Below are positions 15,722 to 24,638 of a stretch of 45,139 bases of DNA, piece by piece. The stretch comes from Gammaproteobacteria bacterium. Lineage in GTDB: Bacteria; Pseudomonadota; Gammaproteobacteria; Ga0077536. Position 1 is the first letter of the stretch; every line of letters starts with the position of its first letter. The DNA lies in contig JAIEQK010000073.1 in assembly GCA_019747795.1 (NCBI GenBank), positions 1-45,139 of the forward strand, in the 5' to 3' direction. A program made the translations under genes and the position numbers. The notes beneath the pieces were generated by a model. It searched no databases. It saw only the letters and a list, made by a program, of their open reading frames with translations, and was not told the origin of the DNA.

Positions 15722-16627
15722 ATGTCCACCCAGCTCAAAGCCAAGATCTCACCAGCGCCGGTAGCCGCGCCCGTCGGCGCGACGCGCCTCGCCGCGTCGG
15801 TGCGCGACATCGCCGCGCTGCCGACCGCCTGCATGCGGGTCGTGCAGGTGGCGAACGATCCTGCCGCCTCGGCCGGTGACATCGCCGAGGTCGTGAGCTG
15901 CGATCCGGCGCTCGCCGCGCGTGCGCTCAGGCTGGTCAATAGCGCGGCCTACGCTCTGCCCGAACGGGTCTCGACCTTGAGCGGCGCGGTGCGGGTACTC
16001 GGCACCGACGGCCTGCGCGACCTGGCGCTCGCAAGCGGCGCGATCGGCGCGCTCGACAAGCTGGCGTCGCCGTTGCTCGACATGGACGAGTTCTGGCGCA
16101 CCAGCGTGCACAGCGCGCTGGTCGCGCGCGAGCTCGGCGCGATCTCGCGCCACGCTCACCCCGAACAATGCTTTCTCGCCGGCCTGCTGCACGATGTCGG
16201 CGCGCTCGCGATCGCGAGCCGCGAACCCGAACACTGGCTCGAAGTGCAGCGTCGCCTGGAGCAGGCGGCCGGGCCGCGCGCGGGCATCGAACTCGAGGTG
16301 TTCGGATTCACGCGGGCCGACGTCGGTGCGGAGCTGCTGCGCGCCTGGCGTCTGCCCGAGGCGCTGGTGGAGCCGGTGCGGCACATCGAGCGTCCCGCCA
16401 CGGCTGGCGACTACATCGGCGATGCGGCGATACTGAACATCGCGCGCGCGCTGTCCAGCTTCGATGTCGCGCGCGCCGACGGTGTGGCGGCGCCGCTGCC
16501 GCCCATCACCTGGAAGCTCGCAGGCCTGGCCGAACACGTCGCGGCCGAGGTCCTCGACCAGGCGGATGCGCGCTGGTTCGAAGTCCTCGAGATCCTCGCC
16601 CCGGGCGGCGTGCAGCTGCGCTACTGA
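15722..16627 (+). CDS. HDOD-domain signalling protein
   Basis: This 301-residue soluble protein has an HDOD domain at about residues 25-225: IAALPTACMRVVQVANDPAA, ALRLVNSAAYALPERVSTL, AVRVLGTDGLRDLALAS and FLAGLLHDVGALAI. The last retains the HD pair found in HD-GYP relatives. HDOD proteins are non-enzymatic or poorly characterised scaffolds in c-di-GMP signalling, chemotaxis and stress responses. A GAGGAA sequence lies 6-11 bases before the ATG. It is divergent from the patatin gene (88-bp gap) and converges with the DUF1302-like gene. Its link to the exosortase system is only by position. Confidence 0.85.
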   Translation: MSTQLKAKISPAPVAAPVGATRLAASVRDIAALPTACMRVVQVANDPAASAGDIAEVVSCDPALAARALRLVNSAAYALPERVSTLSGAVRVLGTDGLRDLALASGAIGALDKLASPLLDMDEFWRTSVHSALVARELGAISRHAHPEQCFLAGLLHDVGALAIASREPEHWLEVQRRLEQAAGPRAGIELEVFGFTRADVGAELLRAWRLPEALVEPVRHIERPATAGDYIGDAAILNIARALSSFDVARADGVAAPLPPITWKLAGLAEHVAAEVLDQADARWFEVLEILAPGGVQLRY

Positions 16628-16638
16628 GTGCCGCGCGG

Positions 16639-18252
16639 CTAGAAGGTATAGCGCAGCTCGTAGTAGACGCGATCGCGCTGTTCGAACTGGCCCAGCACGC
16701 CAGTCGGCGGCCCTCCGAACACGTCGGCGCCGAGCACCCCGCGCCAGTGTCCGGAGATGTTCCAGGTGGTCTTCACCTCGAGCAGCCATTCGTCGCGGTC
16801 GAGGCTGCGGATCCACAGGATCTCGGGCGTGATGTCGTCGCCGAAGCGCGTCGTGGTCAGCAGCACGCTGAAGCCGCTCTCGATTTCCTCGAACAGCATG
16901 CCGGGCCTGTGATCCTGCAGCCAGGTCTGGAAGAACTGCAGGTTGACGTTGTGACCGTCACCCGACCAGTCCGCGCCGAACACGTAGCGCAGCTCGTCGC
17001 TCTTCTCGAGGCCGTCGAGGTCGGTGAGCGGCAGCATGGTGATGGCGCGATCGGTGGTTTCGACCGCCTCGGCCTTCAGCACCACCGAGCCGAGATCCTT
17101 GGCCACCGTCGCGCCGACCTGGTGGATGCGGTTGTGGCGTGGAAAGAAAGTGAGGGCGGGTACCGGCGCGAGCGCGTCCACGCGGCGCTCGTAGGCGGCC
17201 TGGCGATCGGGCGCGGTGTAATAGAACAGCGCCATGTCCCAGCCGTTCAGCAAGTAGCTCAGCCGCGTGCCGTAACCGGAATCCTGGCCCACTTCGCTCG
17301 GTATCTTGTCCTCGCGAAAGCGGGCGTCGACGCCGGGCGGCAGCTCGACCGGAAACAGGAAGAAATCGCCGCCGAACTTGCCGAGTTCGTTCTTGGTCAC
17401 GTAGGGCACGAAAATCAGGTCGGCGTGAAAGTCGCCGTTGAAGTACTCGGCGCGGGCGGCCCACTGCGGAATGCGGATCATCTCGAAGTCGGGCAGCACG
17501 AACTCGCGCAGGTCGAGCGCGGAGACCACGTCGGCGAAGAACAGGCCGACCATCTCGCCCCAGATGATGTGTTGCCGGCCGAGGCGGATGTCCCAGGCGC
17601 CGGCATCGATATCCAGGAAGGTCTCGTCGATGAAGGCGAAGATGTCCTGGTCGTTGCGCACGCGGCGGTTGTAGAACTGGTTGAAGTCGAAGTTCGGGTC
17701 GTAGCTGAAGTCGCCGCCCAGTTGCCACTTCACGCGGTCGTTCAGGCGACCGTTCGCGCGCAGCTTGGTGCGGGTGCGGAACTTCGACAGGTGATCGGGC
17801 TCGGCCACCGTGTAGGCCATCTCGTTCTGTACGAACCCGGACACCTTCACCGCCGGCGCGCGCGGCGCGACGGGCGCGGCGGCGACAGCGGTTTCGGCCG
17901 CCTCCGGGGCGGGGGCGGGCGCAGGTGCGAACAGGTCATCGGTCGTGGCGGGTTCCGCCGCTTCGTCGGTCGGCGCGGCCAAGGACTCGGGACTCGCGCC
18001 AGGGGCTTCGGCCGTGGGGGCTTCCTCGGCGGGCGCCGTCGCGGTGCCTTCGTCCTCGGCGGGCGTGTCGGTGGCCGCGCCGTCCGATTGGAAAAGGTCG
18101 TCCATGGATTCCTGCGCCAGGAGGGGGCCGGCCAGGGGATCGAAGTCTTCCGCGTAGGCGCGGGACGCGCCGCCCAGGGCACAGGCGGCGCCCAGCAGCG
18201 CGACGGCGAGGCGGCCGCCGGGGCGCCCGGAATGCAGGGGGCTATGCGCCAT
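16639..18252 (-). CDS. DUF1302-like outer-membrane beta-barrel protein
   Basis: The ATG at 18252 is preferred over the upstream one at 18321: it has GGGAGG about 10 bases upstream and opens a proper signal peptide (LAVALLGAACALGGASRAYA). The mature 500-odd residues begin with ~80 residues of low-complexity Ala/Pro/Glu/Thr sequence. A barrel region follows, with alternating strands and RLGRQHIIWGEMVGLFFADV, the RxGxQxxxWGE pattern of the DUF1302 family. The chain ends in YYELRYTF, a terminal Phe typical of proteins inserted by BamA. DUF1302 members are often near lipid or hydrophobic-substrate genes; a role in moving lipid across the outer membrane would suit the adjacent lipid module but is inference. 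Confidence 0.78.
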   Translation of the reverse strand: MAHSPLHSGRPGGRLAVALLGAACALGGASRAYAEDFDPLAGPLLAQESMDDLFQSDGAATDTPAEDEGTATAPAEEAPTAEAPGASPESLAAPTDEAAEPATTDDLFAPAPAPAPEAAETAVAAAPVAPRAPAVKVSGFVQNEMAYTVAEPDHLSKFRTRTKLRANGRLNDRVKWQLGGDFSYDPNFDFNQFYNRRVRNDQDIFAFIDETFLDIDAGAWDIRLGRQHIIWGEMVGLFFADVVSALDLREFVLPDFEMIRIPQWAARAEYFNGDFHADLIFVPYVTKNELGKFGGDFFLFPVELPPGVDARFREDKIPSEVGQDSGYGTRLSYLLNGWDMALFYYTAPDRQAAYERRVDALAPVPALTFFPRHNRIHQVGATVAKDLGSVVLKAEAVETTDRAITMLPLTDLDGLEKSDELRYVFGADWSGDGHNVNLQFFQTWLQDHRPGMLFEEIESGFSVLLTTTRFGDDITPEILWIRSLDRDEWLLEVKTTWNISGHWRGVLGADVFGGPPTGVLGQFEQRDRVYYELRYTF

Positions 18253-18330
18253 CTTGATCGTTCCTCCCAATCGGCCGGCCTGCCCGGCGCTCAATCCTTT
18301 GGCGTGGCTCTCGATCGCCACAATGCATGA

Positions 18331-18359
18331 AGAATAAAGGTCAACTAGCTGAATTTCAA
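18331..18359 (-). promoter_or_regulatory. Sigma-70-type promoter for the DUF1302-like gene
   Basis: Read on the minus strand, TTGAAA (plus 18354-18359) and TATTCT (plus 18331-18336) are separated by exactly 17 bp. The -35 matches consensus at 5 of 6 positions and the -10 at 4 of 6, including the key T, A and final T. Transcription would start near 18324, giving a leader of about 72 bases before the ATG at 18252, which carries a good ribosome-binding site. Confidence 0.6.
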
Positions 18360-18574
18360 ATTAAAAAATTCCAGCTTTCGAGGACCTGGCCGGCTCGTCT
18401 CGCGAGCGAAACGAGCGAATTGCGGGCCGCGGCGCAAGCCCCGCCGGGCGCTCGTCCTGCAAATTTTGGTAAATCGATGTCGCAGCCTGCCGCACGCCAC
18501 AGAAATCGCTGTCGCTGCCGATACTCTGCTGCACATGCGCCGCTGGTCGCCCGAGGGTGCGCCGCGAGAGTGTC

Positions 18575-18604
18575 TTTCAATTCCAGGAAAGTTGTTAATA
18601 TAAT
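18575..18604 (+). promoter_or_regulatory. Candidate sigma-70-type promoter for the exopolysaccharide operon
   Basis: A perfect TATAAT (18599-18604) lies 18 bp after TTTCAA (18575-18580), a weak -35 (3 of 6). A second TATAAA follows at 18607-18612. The site is in an AT-rich island about 90 bp before the export gene's ATG. The weak -35 suggests dependence on an activator or another sigma factor. Confidence 0.45.
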
Positions 18605-18690
18605 CTTATAAATCATTGACCCATATGTATTAATAGCAGTGGGTCCAGAAAGCCCAGTTTGCCATTCGAAGAGAGGGGCAGGAGCACGCA

Positions 18691-19344
18691 ATGAATCGCT
18701 CTAAGCATGTCGTCCGTCACTGGCTGGCCCGCGTGGGTCTGGTCGCCGCCGTGTCCACGCTCGGTGGTTGCGCGATCACCGAACATCTGCCCTTCGGCGG
18801 GCCTGAAGCCGCGCCGGCGGAAGCCGCGGGCGCCAAGGACTACAGCTACATCATCGGTCCTGGCGACAGCCTGAGCGTCTTCGTGTGGCGCAACCCCGAA
18901 CTGAACACCACCGTCACGGTGCGGCCGGACGGCAAGTTCTCGACTTCGCTGGTGGAGGATCTCGAGGCGTCCGGCAAGACACCTACCGCGCTCGCGCGTG
19001 AGATCGAGAAGAAACTCGGCGAATACATCCGCGATCCGCTGGTCACGGTCACCGTCGGCGGCTTCATCGGCGAGTACGCCGAGCAAGTGCGCGTGGTGGG
19101 CGAGGCGGCCAAGCCGCAGGCGCTGCCTTACCGCAAGAACATGACGGCGCTAGACGTGATGATCGAAGTGGGCGGTCTCACCGACTTCGCCGCGGGCAAC
19201 CGCGCGACCCTGGTACGCAACGCGTCCGAAGGTGGCGAGCGCTACCGCGTGCGTCTCGAGGATCTGATCAAGGACGGCGACATCGACGCCAACGTGGCCA
19301 TGCAGCCGGGCGACGTGCTGATCATTCCGGAGGCCTGGTTCTGA
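18691..19344 (+). CDS. XrtA/PEP-CTERM system polysaccharide export lipoprotein (Wza-like)
   Basis: This 217-residue periplasmic/outer-membrane protein has a lipoprotein signal, with the lipobox LGGC placing the modified Cys near residue 27. The mature part has a polysaccharide-export domain (DYSYIIGPGDSLSVFVWRNPELNTTVTVRPDG, about 50-125) and one SLBB-like domain (EYAEQVRVVGEAAKPQALPY, ending PGDVLIIPEAWF). Short length and gene order match the exosortase-associated export family (TIGR03027) rather than full-size Wza, which has extra SLBB repeats and a C-terminal helix. GAGAGGGGCAGGAG precedes the ATG. It opens the long plus-strand exopolysaccharide operon; without a C-terminal barrel or helix it probably works with the barrel protein encoded at 21924. 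Confidence 0.92.
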   Translation: MNRSKHVVRHWLARVGLVAAVSTLGGCAITEHLPFGGPEAAPAEAAGAKDYSYIIGPGDSLSVFVWRNPELNTTVTVRPDGKFSTSLVEDLEASGKTPTALAREIEKKLGEYIRDPLVTVTVGGFIGEYAEQVRVVGEAAKPQALPYRKNMTALDVMIEVGGLTDFAAGNRATLVRNASEGGERYRVRLEDLIKDGDIDANVAMQPGDVLIIPEAWF

Positions 19345-19372
19345 GTTCGCAACCCGTGGTCGGCAGGCCCAA

Positions 19373-20977
19373 GTGAAAGAACAGATACAACTCGCGCGCC
19401 GCTATGCGCGCATGGTCTGGCCCTACCGCTGGCCGGCGCTCGCGCTGGCCTCGGTCATCTGCCTGATCGGCTGGGTATACGTGCTGTTCATCCCCAACAG
19501 CTACGAGGTCTCGGCCAAGATCTTCGTCGACACCCGGTCGATGCTGCGGCCGCTGATGCGTGGCCTCGCGGTGGACAACGACACGCTCGCCAGCTCGGCC
19601 AGCCTGATGAAGCGCACCCTGGTCACTCGGCCGAACCTCGAGGACGTCGCGCGCAAGGTCGATCTCGACCTGTCGGCGAAGACCGACCGCGAGTTCGACA
19701 CCATCGTCGCCACCATGGCCAAGAAGATCAAGCTGAGCGGCACGGTGCAGGACAACATCTACGAGATCTCCTACGAGGACTCGGACGTTCAGCTGGCCAA
19801 GCGCATCGTCGATGAACTGCTCAACTCCTTCCTCGAGACTGCCCTCGGCTCCAACCGCAAGGACACGGCTTCGACGCAGAAATTTCTCGAGCAGCAGATC
19901 TCCGAGTACGAGAAGCGCCTGCTGGAGGCCGAGCAGCGCCTGAAGGAATTCAAGCAGCGGAACGTCGGCCTGATGCCGAGCGAGGGCGCGTCCTACTTCC
20001 AGGACCTGGAGACCGCGCGCGCCCGGCTGCGCACCGCGCAGCTCGATGTGCAGGAAGCGGAGAATCGCAGCAACACGCTGCGCATGCAGCTCGAGGGCGA
20101 GGAACCCGTGCTCGGGATGATGGGGGACAGCAGGGGCCTCATGTCTCCCGTCGGGTCGCAGTACGACGGTCGCATCGCCAAGCTCGAAGCCGCGGTGGAC
20201 CAGCTGCGCATGCAGTACACCGACAAGCATCCGGAGGTGGTCGCGACCCTGCAGCAGCTCGAGGACCTCAAGAATCGCCGTGACGAGGAACTGGCCGCGG
20301 CCGCCGAGTCCCAGGCCGCCGACGGTGGCGCGGATCTCGGCGGCGGCGACAGCAGCCTCGTTTACCAGGACGTGAAGCTGGCGCTGGCCGAGGCCGAGGC
20401 CGAGGTGGCCGGACTGCGCGCCCGTGTCGACTCCTATGGCAACGAAGTGAAGATGCTGGAGAAGCAGGTCGACACGATGCCGGAGATCGAGGCGGAGCTG
20501 AAGCGACTCGATCGCGACTACGGCTTGAACAAGCAGCAGTACGATGAACTGCTCAAGCGCCGCGAGGCGGCGCGCCTGTCCGAGGAAGTCGACCAGCGCG
20601 GCGACGACATCAAGCTCAAGATCATCGAACCGCCGCGCATCCCGCTGTCGCCGGTGGGACCGAAGCGCGTCCAGCTGATGTCCTTGGTGCTGGTGATGTC
20701 GCTCGGCCTCGGTGGCGGCTTCGCCTTCCTGATGTCGCAGATCAATCCGCGCTTCTACTCGGCGGAAGACGTCAAGGAGATCGCGCAGTTGCCCATCCTC
20801 GGCACGGTCTCGCTGGTGTTCAATGAGCGTCAGCGGACCGAGAGGCGCATGGAGATGATCGTGTTCGCGCTGGTGTTGTTCGGGTTGCTCAGCCTGTACG
20901 GCGGCTTGGTGGGGCTGGAAATGATGAACTTCGATTTGAACTCGCGCATCAGCAAGCTGGTCGAGAAAACCGCATGA
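19373..20977 (+). CDS. XrtA system polysaccharide chain-length determinant (Wzz/GNVR type)
   Basis: This 534-residue inner-membrane protein sets polymer length and connects synthesis to export. It has an N-terminal helix (WPALALASVICLIGWVYVLF) with a Wzz domain, a long periplasmic coiled coil (about 150-390), a proline-rich GNVR-like segment (IIEPPRIPLSPVGPKRVQ) and a C-terminal membrane helix near 440. A further hydrophobic helix near residue 500 is followed by a short tail. No kinase domain is fused; the next gene encodes it separately. This split arrangement and the length agree with TIGR03007. The GTG at 19373 is the start that gives the family N-terminus (MKEQIQLARRYARMVWPYRW). The stop overlaps the kinase ATG. 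Confidence 0.92.
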   Translation: MKEQIQLARRYARMVWPYRWPALALASVICLIGWVYVLFIPNSYEVSAKIFVDTRSMLRPLMRGLAVDNDTLASSASLMKRTLVTRPNLEDVARKVDLDLSAKTDREFDTIVATMAKKIKLSGTVQDNIYEISYEDSDVQLAKRIVDELLNSFLETALGSNRKDTASTQKFLEQQISEYEKRLLEAEQRLKEFKQRNVGLMPSEGASYFQDLETARARLRTAQLDVQEAENRSNTLRMQLEGEEPVLGMMGDSRGLMSPVGSQYDGRIAKLEAAVDQLRMQYTDKHPEVVATLQQLEDLKNRRDEELAAAAESQAADGGADLGGGDSSLVYQDVKLALAEAEAEVAGLRARVDSYGNEVKMLEKQVDTMPEIEAELKRLDRDYGLNKQQYDELLKRREAARLSEEVDQRGDDIKLKIIEPPRIPLSPVGPKRVQLMSLVLVMSLGLGGGFAFLMSQINPRFYSAEDVKEIAQLPILGTVSLVFNERQRTERRMEMIVFALVLFGLLSLYGGLVGLEMMNFDLNSRISKLVEKTA

Positions 20978-21927
20978 GCTCCATAGAACGCGCGATGAAC
21001 AAGCTCGCCGGCGTCGAGCCCGACGCGCCGGCGGCCGAGATGCCCGAGCCGCAGCCGGTCCAGGCGTCGGCACCGGAACCCGCGCCCGCTCCCGCTCCCG
21101 CGCCCGCGCCCGAGGAAGCCCGCACGCCCAGCCGTGATCGGCAGCGCACGGCGCCGACGCCCAAGGCGCGGCCGGGCGACATTCGGACCAAGAATTTCAT
21201 CAATCTCGATCTCGAGCGGCTCGCCGCCGCGGCCTTCCTGACGCCGGACCAGACCATGACCCGGCAGTCGGAGGAGTTCCAGCACATCAAGCGCCGGCTG
21301 CTCGGCAACCTCGCGAGCGGCATCGGCAACAATGGCCGGCCGCCCAACCTGATCCTCATCACCAGCTCCGTGCCGAGCGAGGGCAAGACGTTCGTCTCGA
21401 CCAATCTCGCCATCTCCATCGCGATGGAAATGGACCACACGGTGCTGGCCGTGGATACCGACATCATGAAGCGCGACCTGACCCGCGTGTTCGGCCTGCT
21501 CGGCCGCCCGGGCCTGTTCGACATGCTCGCCGAACCCGGCTGGCAGCTCGAGGACCTGCTGGTCCGCACCAACATCCCGAACCTGGTGGTCCTGCCGAGC
21601 GGCAACTACCGCGAGGGCAGCACCGAGCTGCTCGCGAGCCTGCGCATGAAGGAACTCAGCAACGAGATTTCCGGGCGCTACTCCGACCGCGTGGTGATCC
21701 TCGACTCGCCACCGGTGCTCGCGACCACGACCGCCACCGCGCTCGCGCCGCTTGCCGGGCAGATCATCCTGGTCGCCGAGGCGGGCAGTACCAAGCACGA
21801 GACCCTGCGCGAGGCCATCCAGATCCTCGACGCCGGACGCATCACCGGCATCGTGCTGAACAAGAGCAGGCAGCAGTCGGTGGCGGCCTACGATTATTAC
21901 GGTTCCTACTACCGGGCAAAACATTGA
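20974..21927 (+). CDS. XrtA-associated tyrosine autokinase (BY-kinase)
   Basis: This 317-residue cytoplasmic bacterial tyrosine kinase partners the chain-length protein encoded just upstream (ATGA overlap). After a Pro/Ala-rich N-terminal stretch (about 20-60) the kinase domain shows Walker A SSVPSEGKTFVSTNLA, Walker A' VLAVDTDIMKRDL and Walker B VVILDSPPVL. The C-terminus ends in a tyrosine cluster, AYDYYGSYYRAKH, the autophosphorylation tail of this enzyme class. It matches TIGR03018. Cycles of phosphorylation would control the oligomeric state of the chain-length protein and so polymer output. All catalytic motifs are intact. Confidence 0.93.
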   Translation: MSSIERAMNKLAGVEPDAPAAEMPEPQPVQASAPEPAPAPAPAPAPEEARTPSRDRQRTAPTPKARPGDIRTKNFINLDLERLAAAAFLTPDQTMTRQSEEFQHIKRRLLGNLASGIGNNGRPPNLILITSSVPSEGKTFVSTNLAISIAMEMDHTVLAVDTDIMKRDLTRVFGLLGRPGLFDMLAEPGWQLEDLLVRTNIPNLVVLPSGNYREGSTELLASLRMKELSNEISGRYSDRVVILDSPPVLATTTATALAPLAGQIILVAEAGSTKHETLREAIQILDAGRITGIVLNKSRQQSVAAYDYYGSYYRAKH

Positions 21928-23468
21928 GCGCGTCAGCCCGTTCCCTGGTCAACCGGCGGCCCACGGGCCGGCTTCGGCCGCGGCGCCTGGCGGTCGGCCT
22001 CGCGCTGCTGCTGCCTGCCTGTAGCCAGGCGGGGAACTGGCAGTTCGATCCCCGCCTGTTGATGGAGACCACCTACACCGACAACGTGCTCCTGCAGCCG
22101 CAAGGCGAGGAGGGCGACTTCGTCTTCACCATCACGCCGGGGCTGTCGGTGCGTGGTATCGGGCCGCGCCACACGACCAGCATCGACTACAACCTGCAAC
22201 GGTTGGAGTATCTCGACAAGTCCGATCTCGCCAGCACCAATCACCAGATGCGGTCGAACATCGACGCTCTCCTGCTGCCCGAGTGGGTGTCGTTGCGCAC
22301 CACGAGCAGCATGAGCCAGGAGCAGATCGACAATCGCGGGCTCATCACTCGCGGCAACCGTGGTCCCGACGACAATCGCCGCGACGTGCTGACCTACGCC
22401 TTCGCGCCCCGCGTCGAGCACACTTTCGGATCGCTGGGCAAGGCCCGTCTCGAGTACGAACGCTCGATGATCGATCAGAAGGGCGGTCCCGCAACCTTCG
22501 ACGCCCTCATCATCAACGGCAGCAGCGAAGAGGATAGTTACAGCATCGATCTCACCTCCGGTGAGGACTTCGGGCGCATGCCGAGTTCGGTGTATGCCAC
22601 CTCGCGCGAAGCGCGCTTCGACAGCGGCCAGGCCAATCGCATCGCCAACGCCGGGCTGCGAACCAGCTACGTGGTAAGTCGCAAGTTCAAGGTCAACGCC
22701 GTCGGTGGCGTGGAGAAGAATTCCAACGCAATCGGCGGCGGCCGGCAGGGCGGTGCGGTGTGGAACGTCGGCGGAACCTGGACGCCGTCGGTGCGGACTT
22801 CGTTCGATGCGAACTGGGGCGATCGCTTCTTCGGCAAGACCTTCAACATGACGTTCCATCATCGGCATCGCCGCCTGCAGGTGGACGCCGCCTACAGCGA
22901 GGACGTGCGCACGGGCAGCGACTTCCGGCGCGAGCGACTGCTGGTCCCGGCGTTCGACGACGCGGGCAACCCGATCATCGACCCGATCACCGACGGCCAG
23001 CTCTTCGTGCCCTTGGAATCGCCCGGTTTCATCGACGATACCATCATCGAGCGCCGGCTCAATATCAATCTCACCTACACCCTGCGACGCGGCACCGTTG
23101 GCTTTCGCATGTACCGCTCGGACCGCGATTTCCAGTCGAGGCGCATCGACGAGACCATCGACGGCCTGTCGCTCGACTTGACGCGCAATCTGAGTCCCCG
23201 CCTGGTGATGACCGCCGGCGGCGCCTGGCATCTAACCCAGCGCGCAGCGGATGAGCCGCTCGGCCGCTACTGGGCCATCTATCCGAGCCTGCGCTATACC
23301 CTGGGCCCGCACACCACGCTGCGCCTGCAGTACGAGCACAGCGTGAACAAGGGCGCCATCGGCAGCTTCGGTGGCGGTGGCGTGTCCACCGGCGGCGGCT
23401 TCCAGCTGCCCGGCGTGCGCTTCTACACCGAGAACGCCATCTCGGCCGGACTGGTGTTCAACCTGTAA
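21924..23468 (+). CDS. XrtA/PEP-CTERM system outer-membrane beta-barrel protein
   Basis: This 514-residue predicted outer-membrane protein has a basic N-terminus, a hydrophobic signal (LAVGLALLLPACSQA) and a mature start NWQFDPRLLMETTYTDNVLL, very like the opening of the exosortase-associated barrel family TIGR03016. The rest is rich in alternating polar/hydrophobic strands and ends ENAISAGLVFNL. It may supply the outer-membrane pore that the short export lipoprotein lacks. The start is a TTG at 21924 overlapping the kinase stop (TTGA). The next in-frame ATG is far inside the mature region, so the unusual start is likely real and implies coupling. Confidence 0.88.
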   Translation: MSASARSLVNRRPTGRLRPRRLAVGLALLLPACSQAGNWQFDPRLLMETTYTDNVLLQPQGEEGDFVFTITPGLSVRGIGPRHTTSIDYNLQRLEYLDKSDLASTNHQMRSNIDALLLPEWVSLRTTSSMSQEQIDNRGLITRGNRGPDDNRRDVLTYAFAPRVEHTFGSLGKARLEYERSMIDQKGGPATFDALIINGSSEEDSYSIDLTSGEDFGRMPSSVYATSREARFDSGQANRIANAGLRTSYVVSRKFKVNAVGGVEKNSNAIGGGRQGGAVWNVGGTWTPSVRTSFDANWGDRFFGKTFNMTFHHRHRRLQVDAAYSEDVRTGSDFRRERLLVPAFDDAGNPIIDPITDGQLFVPLESPGFIDDTIIERRLNINLTYTLRRGTVGFRMYRSDRDFQSRRIDETIDGLSLDLTRNLSPRLVMTAGGAWHLTQRAADEPLGRYWAIYPSLRYTLGPHTTLRLQYEHSVNKGAIGSFGGGGVSTGGGFQLPGVRFYTENAISAGLVFNL

Positions 23469-23477
23469 GGTGCCGAC

Positions 23478-24638
23478 ATGTACGAGTCGTTCTTCAACCT
23501 GACCGGCCGGCCCTTTCAGCTCAATCCGGACCCGCGCTTTTTCTACCAGAGCAAGACGCACAAGCGTGCGCTCGCCTACATGCGCTACGGACTGCAGCAG
23601 GAGCAGGGCTTCATCGTCGTTACCGGCGACGTTGGTACGGGCAAGACCATGCTGGTCAACAGCCTGTTCCGCGAGCTGGAAGAGCAGAAGGTGGTGGCGG
23701 CCAAGATCGTCTCGTCCAACGTCAAGGACATCGATCTGCTGCGGCTCATCGCCGCCGAGTTCGGCATCGTGTTCGAGCGCGCCTCCAAAGCCACCCTCCT
23801 GGTCAAGCTCGAGGAGTTCTTCGTCGCCTGCCGCCAGGAAGGCAAGCGCGTGCTGCTGATCATCGACGAGGCGCAGAACCTGCCGCGTTCCGCGCTGGAA
23901 GAGATGCGCATGCTGTCCAACTTCGATCGCGACGGCGTGCCGCTGGTGCAGAGCTTCCTGTTGGGGCAGCGCGAATTCCGCGGCATCCTGCGCGCGCCGG
24001 GGCTCGAGCAGCTGCGCCAGCGCATCATCGCCGCCTACCATCTGAAGCCGCTGTCAGCGCCCGAGGTCAAGGCCTACATCGAGCACCGCATCCGCAAGGT
24101 GGGTTGGAACGGTGATCCGGCCGTGGAAGACCTGGTCTACGAACGCATCTTCCAGGCCACCGGTGGTGTCCCGCGCCGTATCAACACGCTGTTCGATCGT
24201 GTGCTGCTCAACTGCTACCTGGATGGCGCGCACGCCGTGACCCTCGCGATGGTCAACCAGGTATGCAACGAGATCGCGGGCGAACAGGGCGACGACGAGG
24301 ATGATGACGATGTCACCACCTCGCCGACCGAGGCGCATGCGCCGGCCGCCGGCGCGGCGCTCGATCTCGACGCCGACCATGAGATCATCGAGACCATCGA
24401 GCTTCGGGAAGACGTTCCGGCGGCGGCGCTGAAGATGCCGCCTAGGCCTGTCGATATCCCGGTGCATGCGCTGAACCAGCTGTCGCCGGTGATGGTGGAC
24501 GATGGCCCGGTCGCCCTCGGCTCCGCCGCCGCCACCAAGCGCGGGTTCCCGCTGTGGACCTCGGCGCTGATATCGCTGCTGGCGGTGATAGCGATCCTGG
24601 GGATCTCCTTCGCCGTGTGGATGATGCAGCGACACTAG
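23478..24638 (+). CDS. XrtA system-associated AAA ATPase
   Basis: This 386-residue protein has an N-terminal ExeA/GspA-like AAA ATPase domain: MYESFFNLTGRPFQLNPDPR, Walker A GDVGTGKTML (near 50-60), Walker B LLIIDEAQNL and a sensor region LLGQREFRGIL. An acidic linker (GDDEDDDDVTTS, near 275) follows, then one C-terminal transmembrane helix (LWTSALISLLAVIAILGISF). It belongs to TIGR03015, invariably near exosortase genes. By analogy with ExeA it may help assemble or move the envelope export machinery, but its substrate is not established. It lies 9 bp after the barrel gene; a probable dispersed repeat begins at its stop codon. Confidence 0.92.
   Translation: MYESFFNLTGRPFQLNPDPRFFYQSKTHKRALAYMRYGLQQEQGFIVVTGDVGTGKTMLVNSLFRELEEQKVVAAKIVSSNVKDIDLLRLIAAEFGIVFERASKATLLVKLEEFFVACRQEGKRVLLIIDEAQNLPRSALEEMRMLSNFDRDGVPLVQSFLLGQREFRGILRAPGLEQLRQRIIAAYHLKPLSAPEVKAYIEHRIRKVGWNGDPAVEDLVYERIFQATGGVPRRINTLFDRVLLNCYLDGAHAVTLAMVNQVCNEIAGEQGDDEDDDDVTTSPTEAHAPAAGAALDLDADHEIIETIELREDVPAAALKMPPRPVDIPVHALNQLSPVMVDDGPVALGSAAATKRGFPLWTSALISLLAVIAILGISFAVWMMQRH

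Larger units (their letters stand above)
18253..18690. promoter_or_regulatory. Divergent intergenic control region between the porin-like gene and the exopolysaccharide operon
   Basis: This 438-bp gap has no convincing gene. Two AT-rich patches (18330-18372 and 18575-18640) stand out from the surrounding high-GC sequence and contain the promoter candidates listed separately, one on each strand. Between them, at about 18393-18416, GCTCGT and ACGAGC flank the self-complementary CTCGCGAG and could form a small hairpin. No convincing sigma-54 -24/-12 site was found on either strand here, unlike the upstream prsK/prsR operon. Confidence 0.6.

Noticed and set aside
16168-18330. 720-codon plus-strand frame
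   Set aside because: It overlaps HDOD in a wrong frame and is antisense to the DUF1302-like gene; glycine/arginine runs and no motif.
21924-21926. Possible missing start codon for the outer-membrane barrel gene
   Set aside because: TTG with a TTGA overlap gives a proper signal peptide, matching the overlap style of the operon, so a frameshift or truncation need not be invoked.
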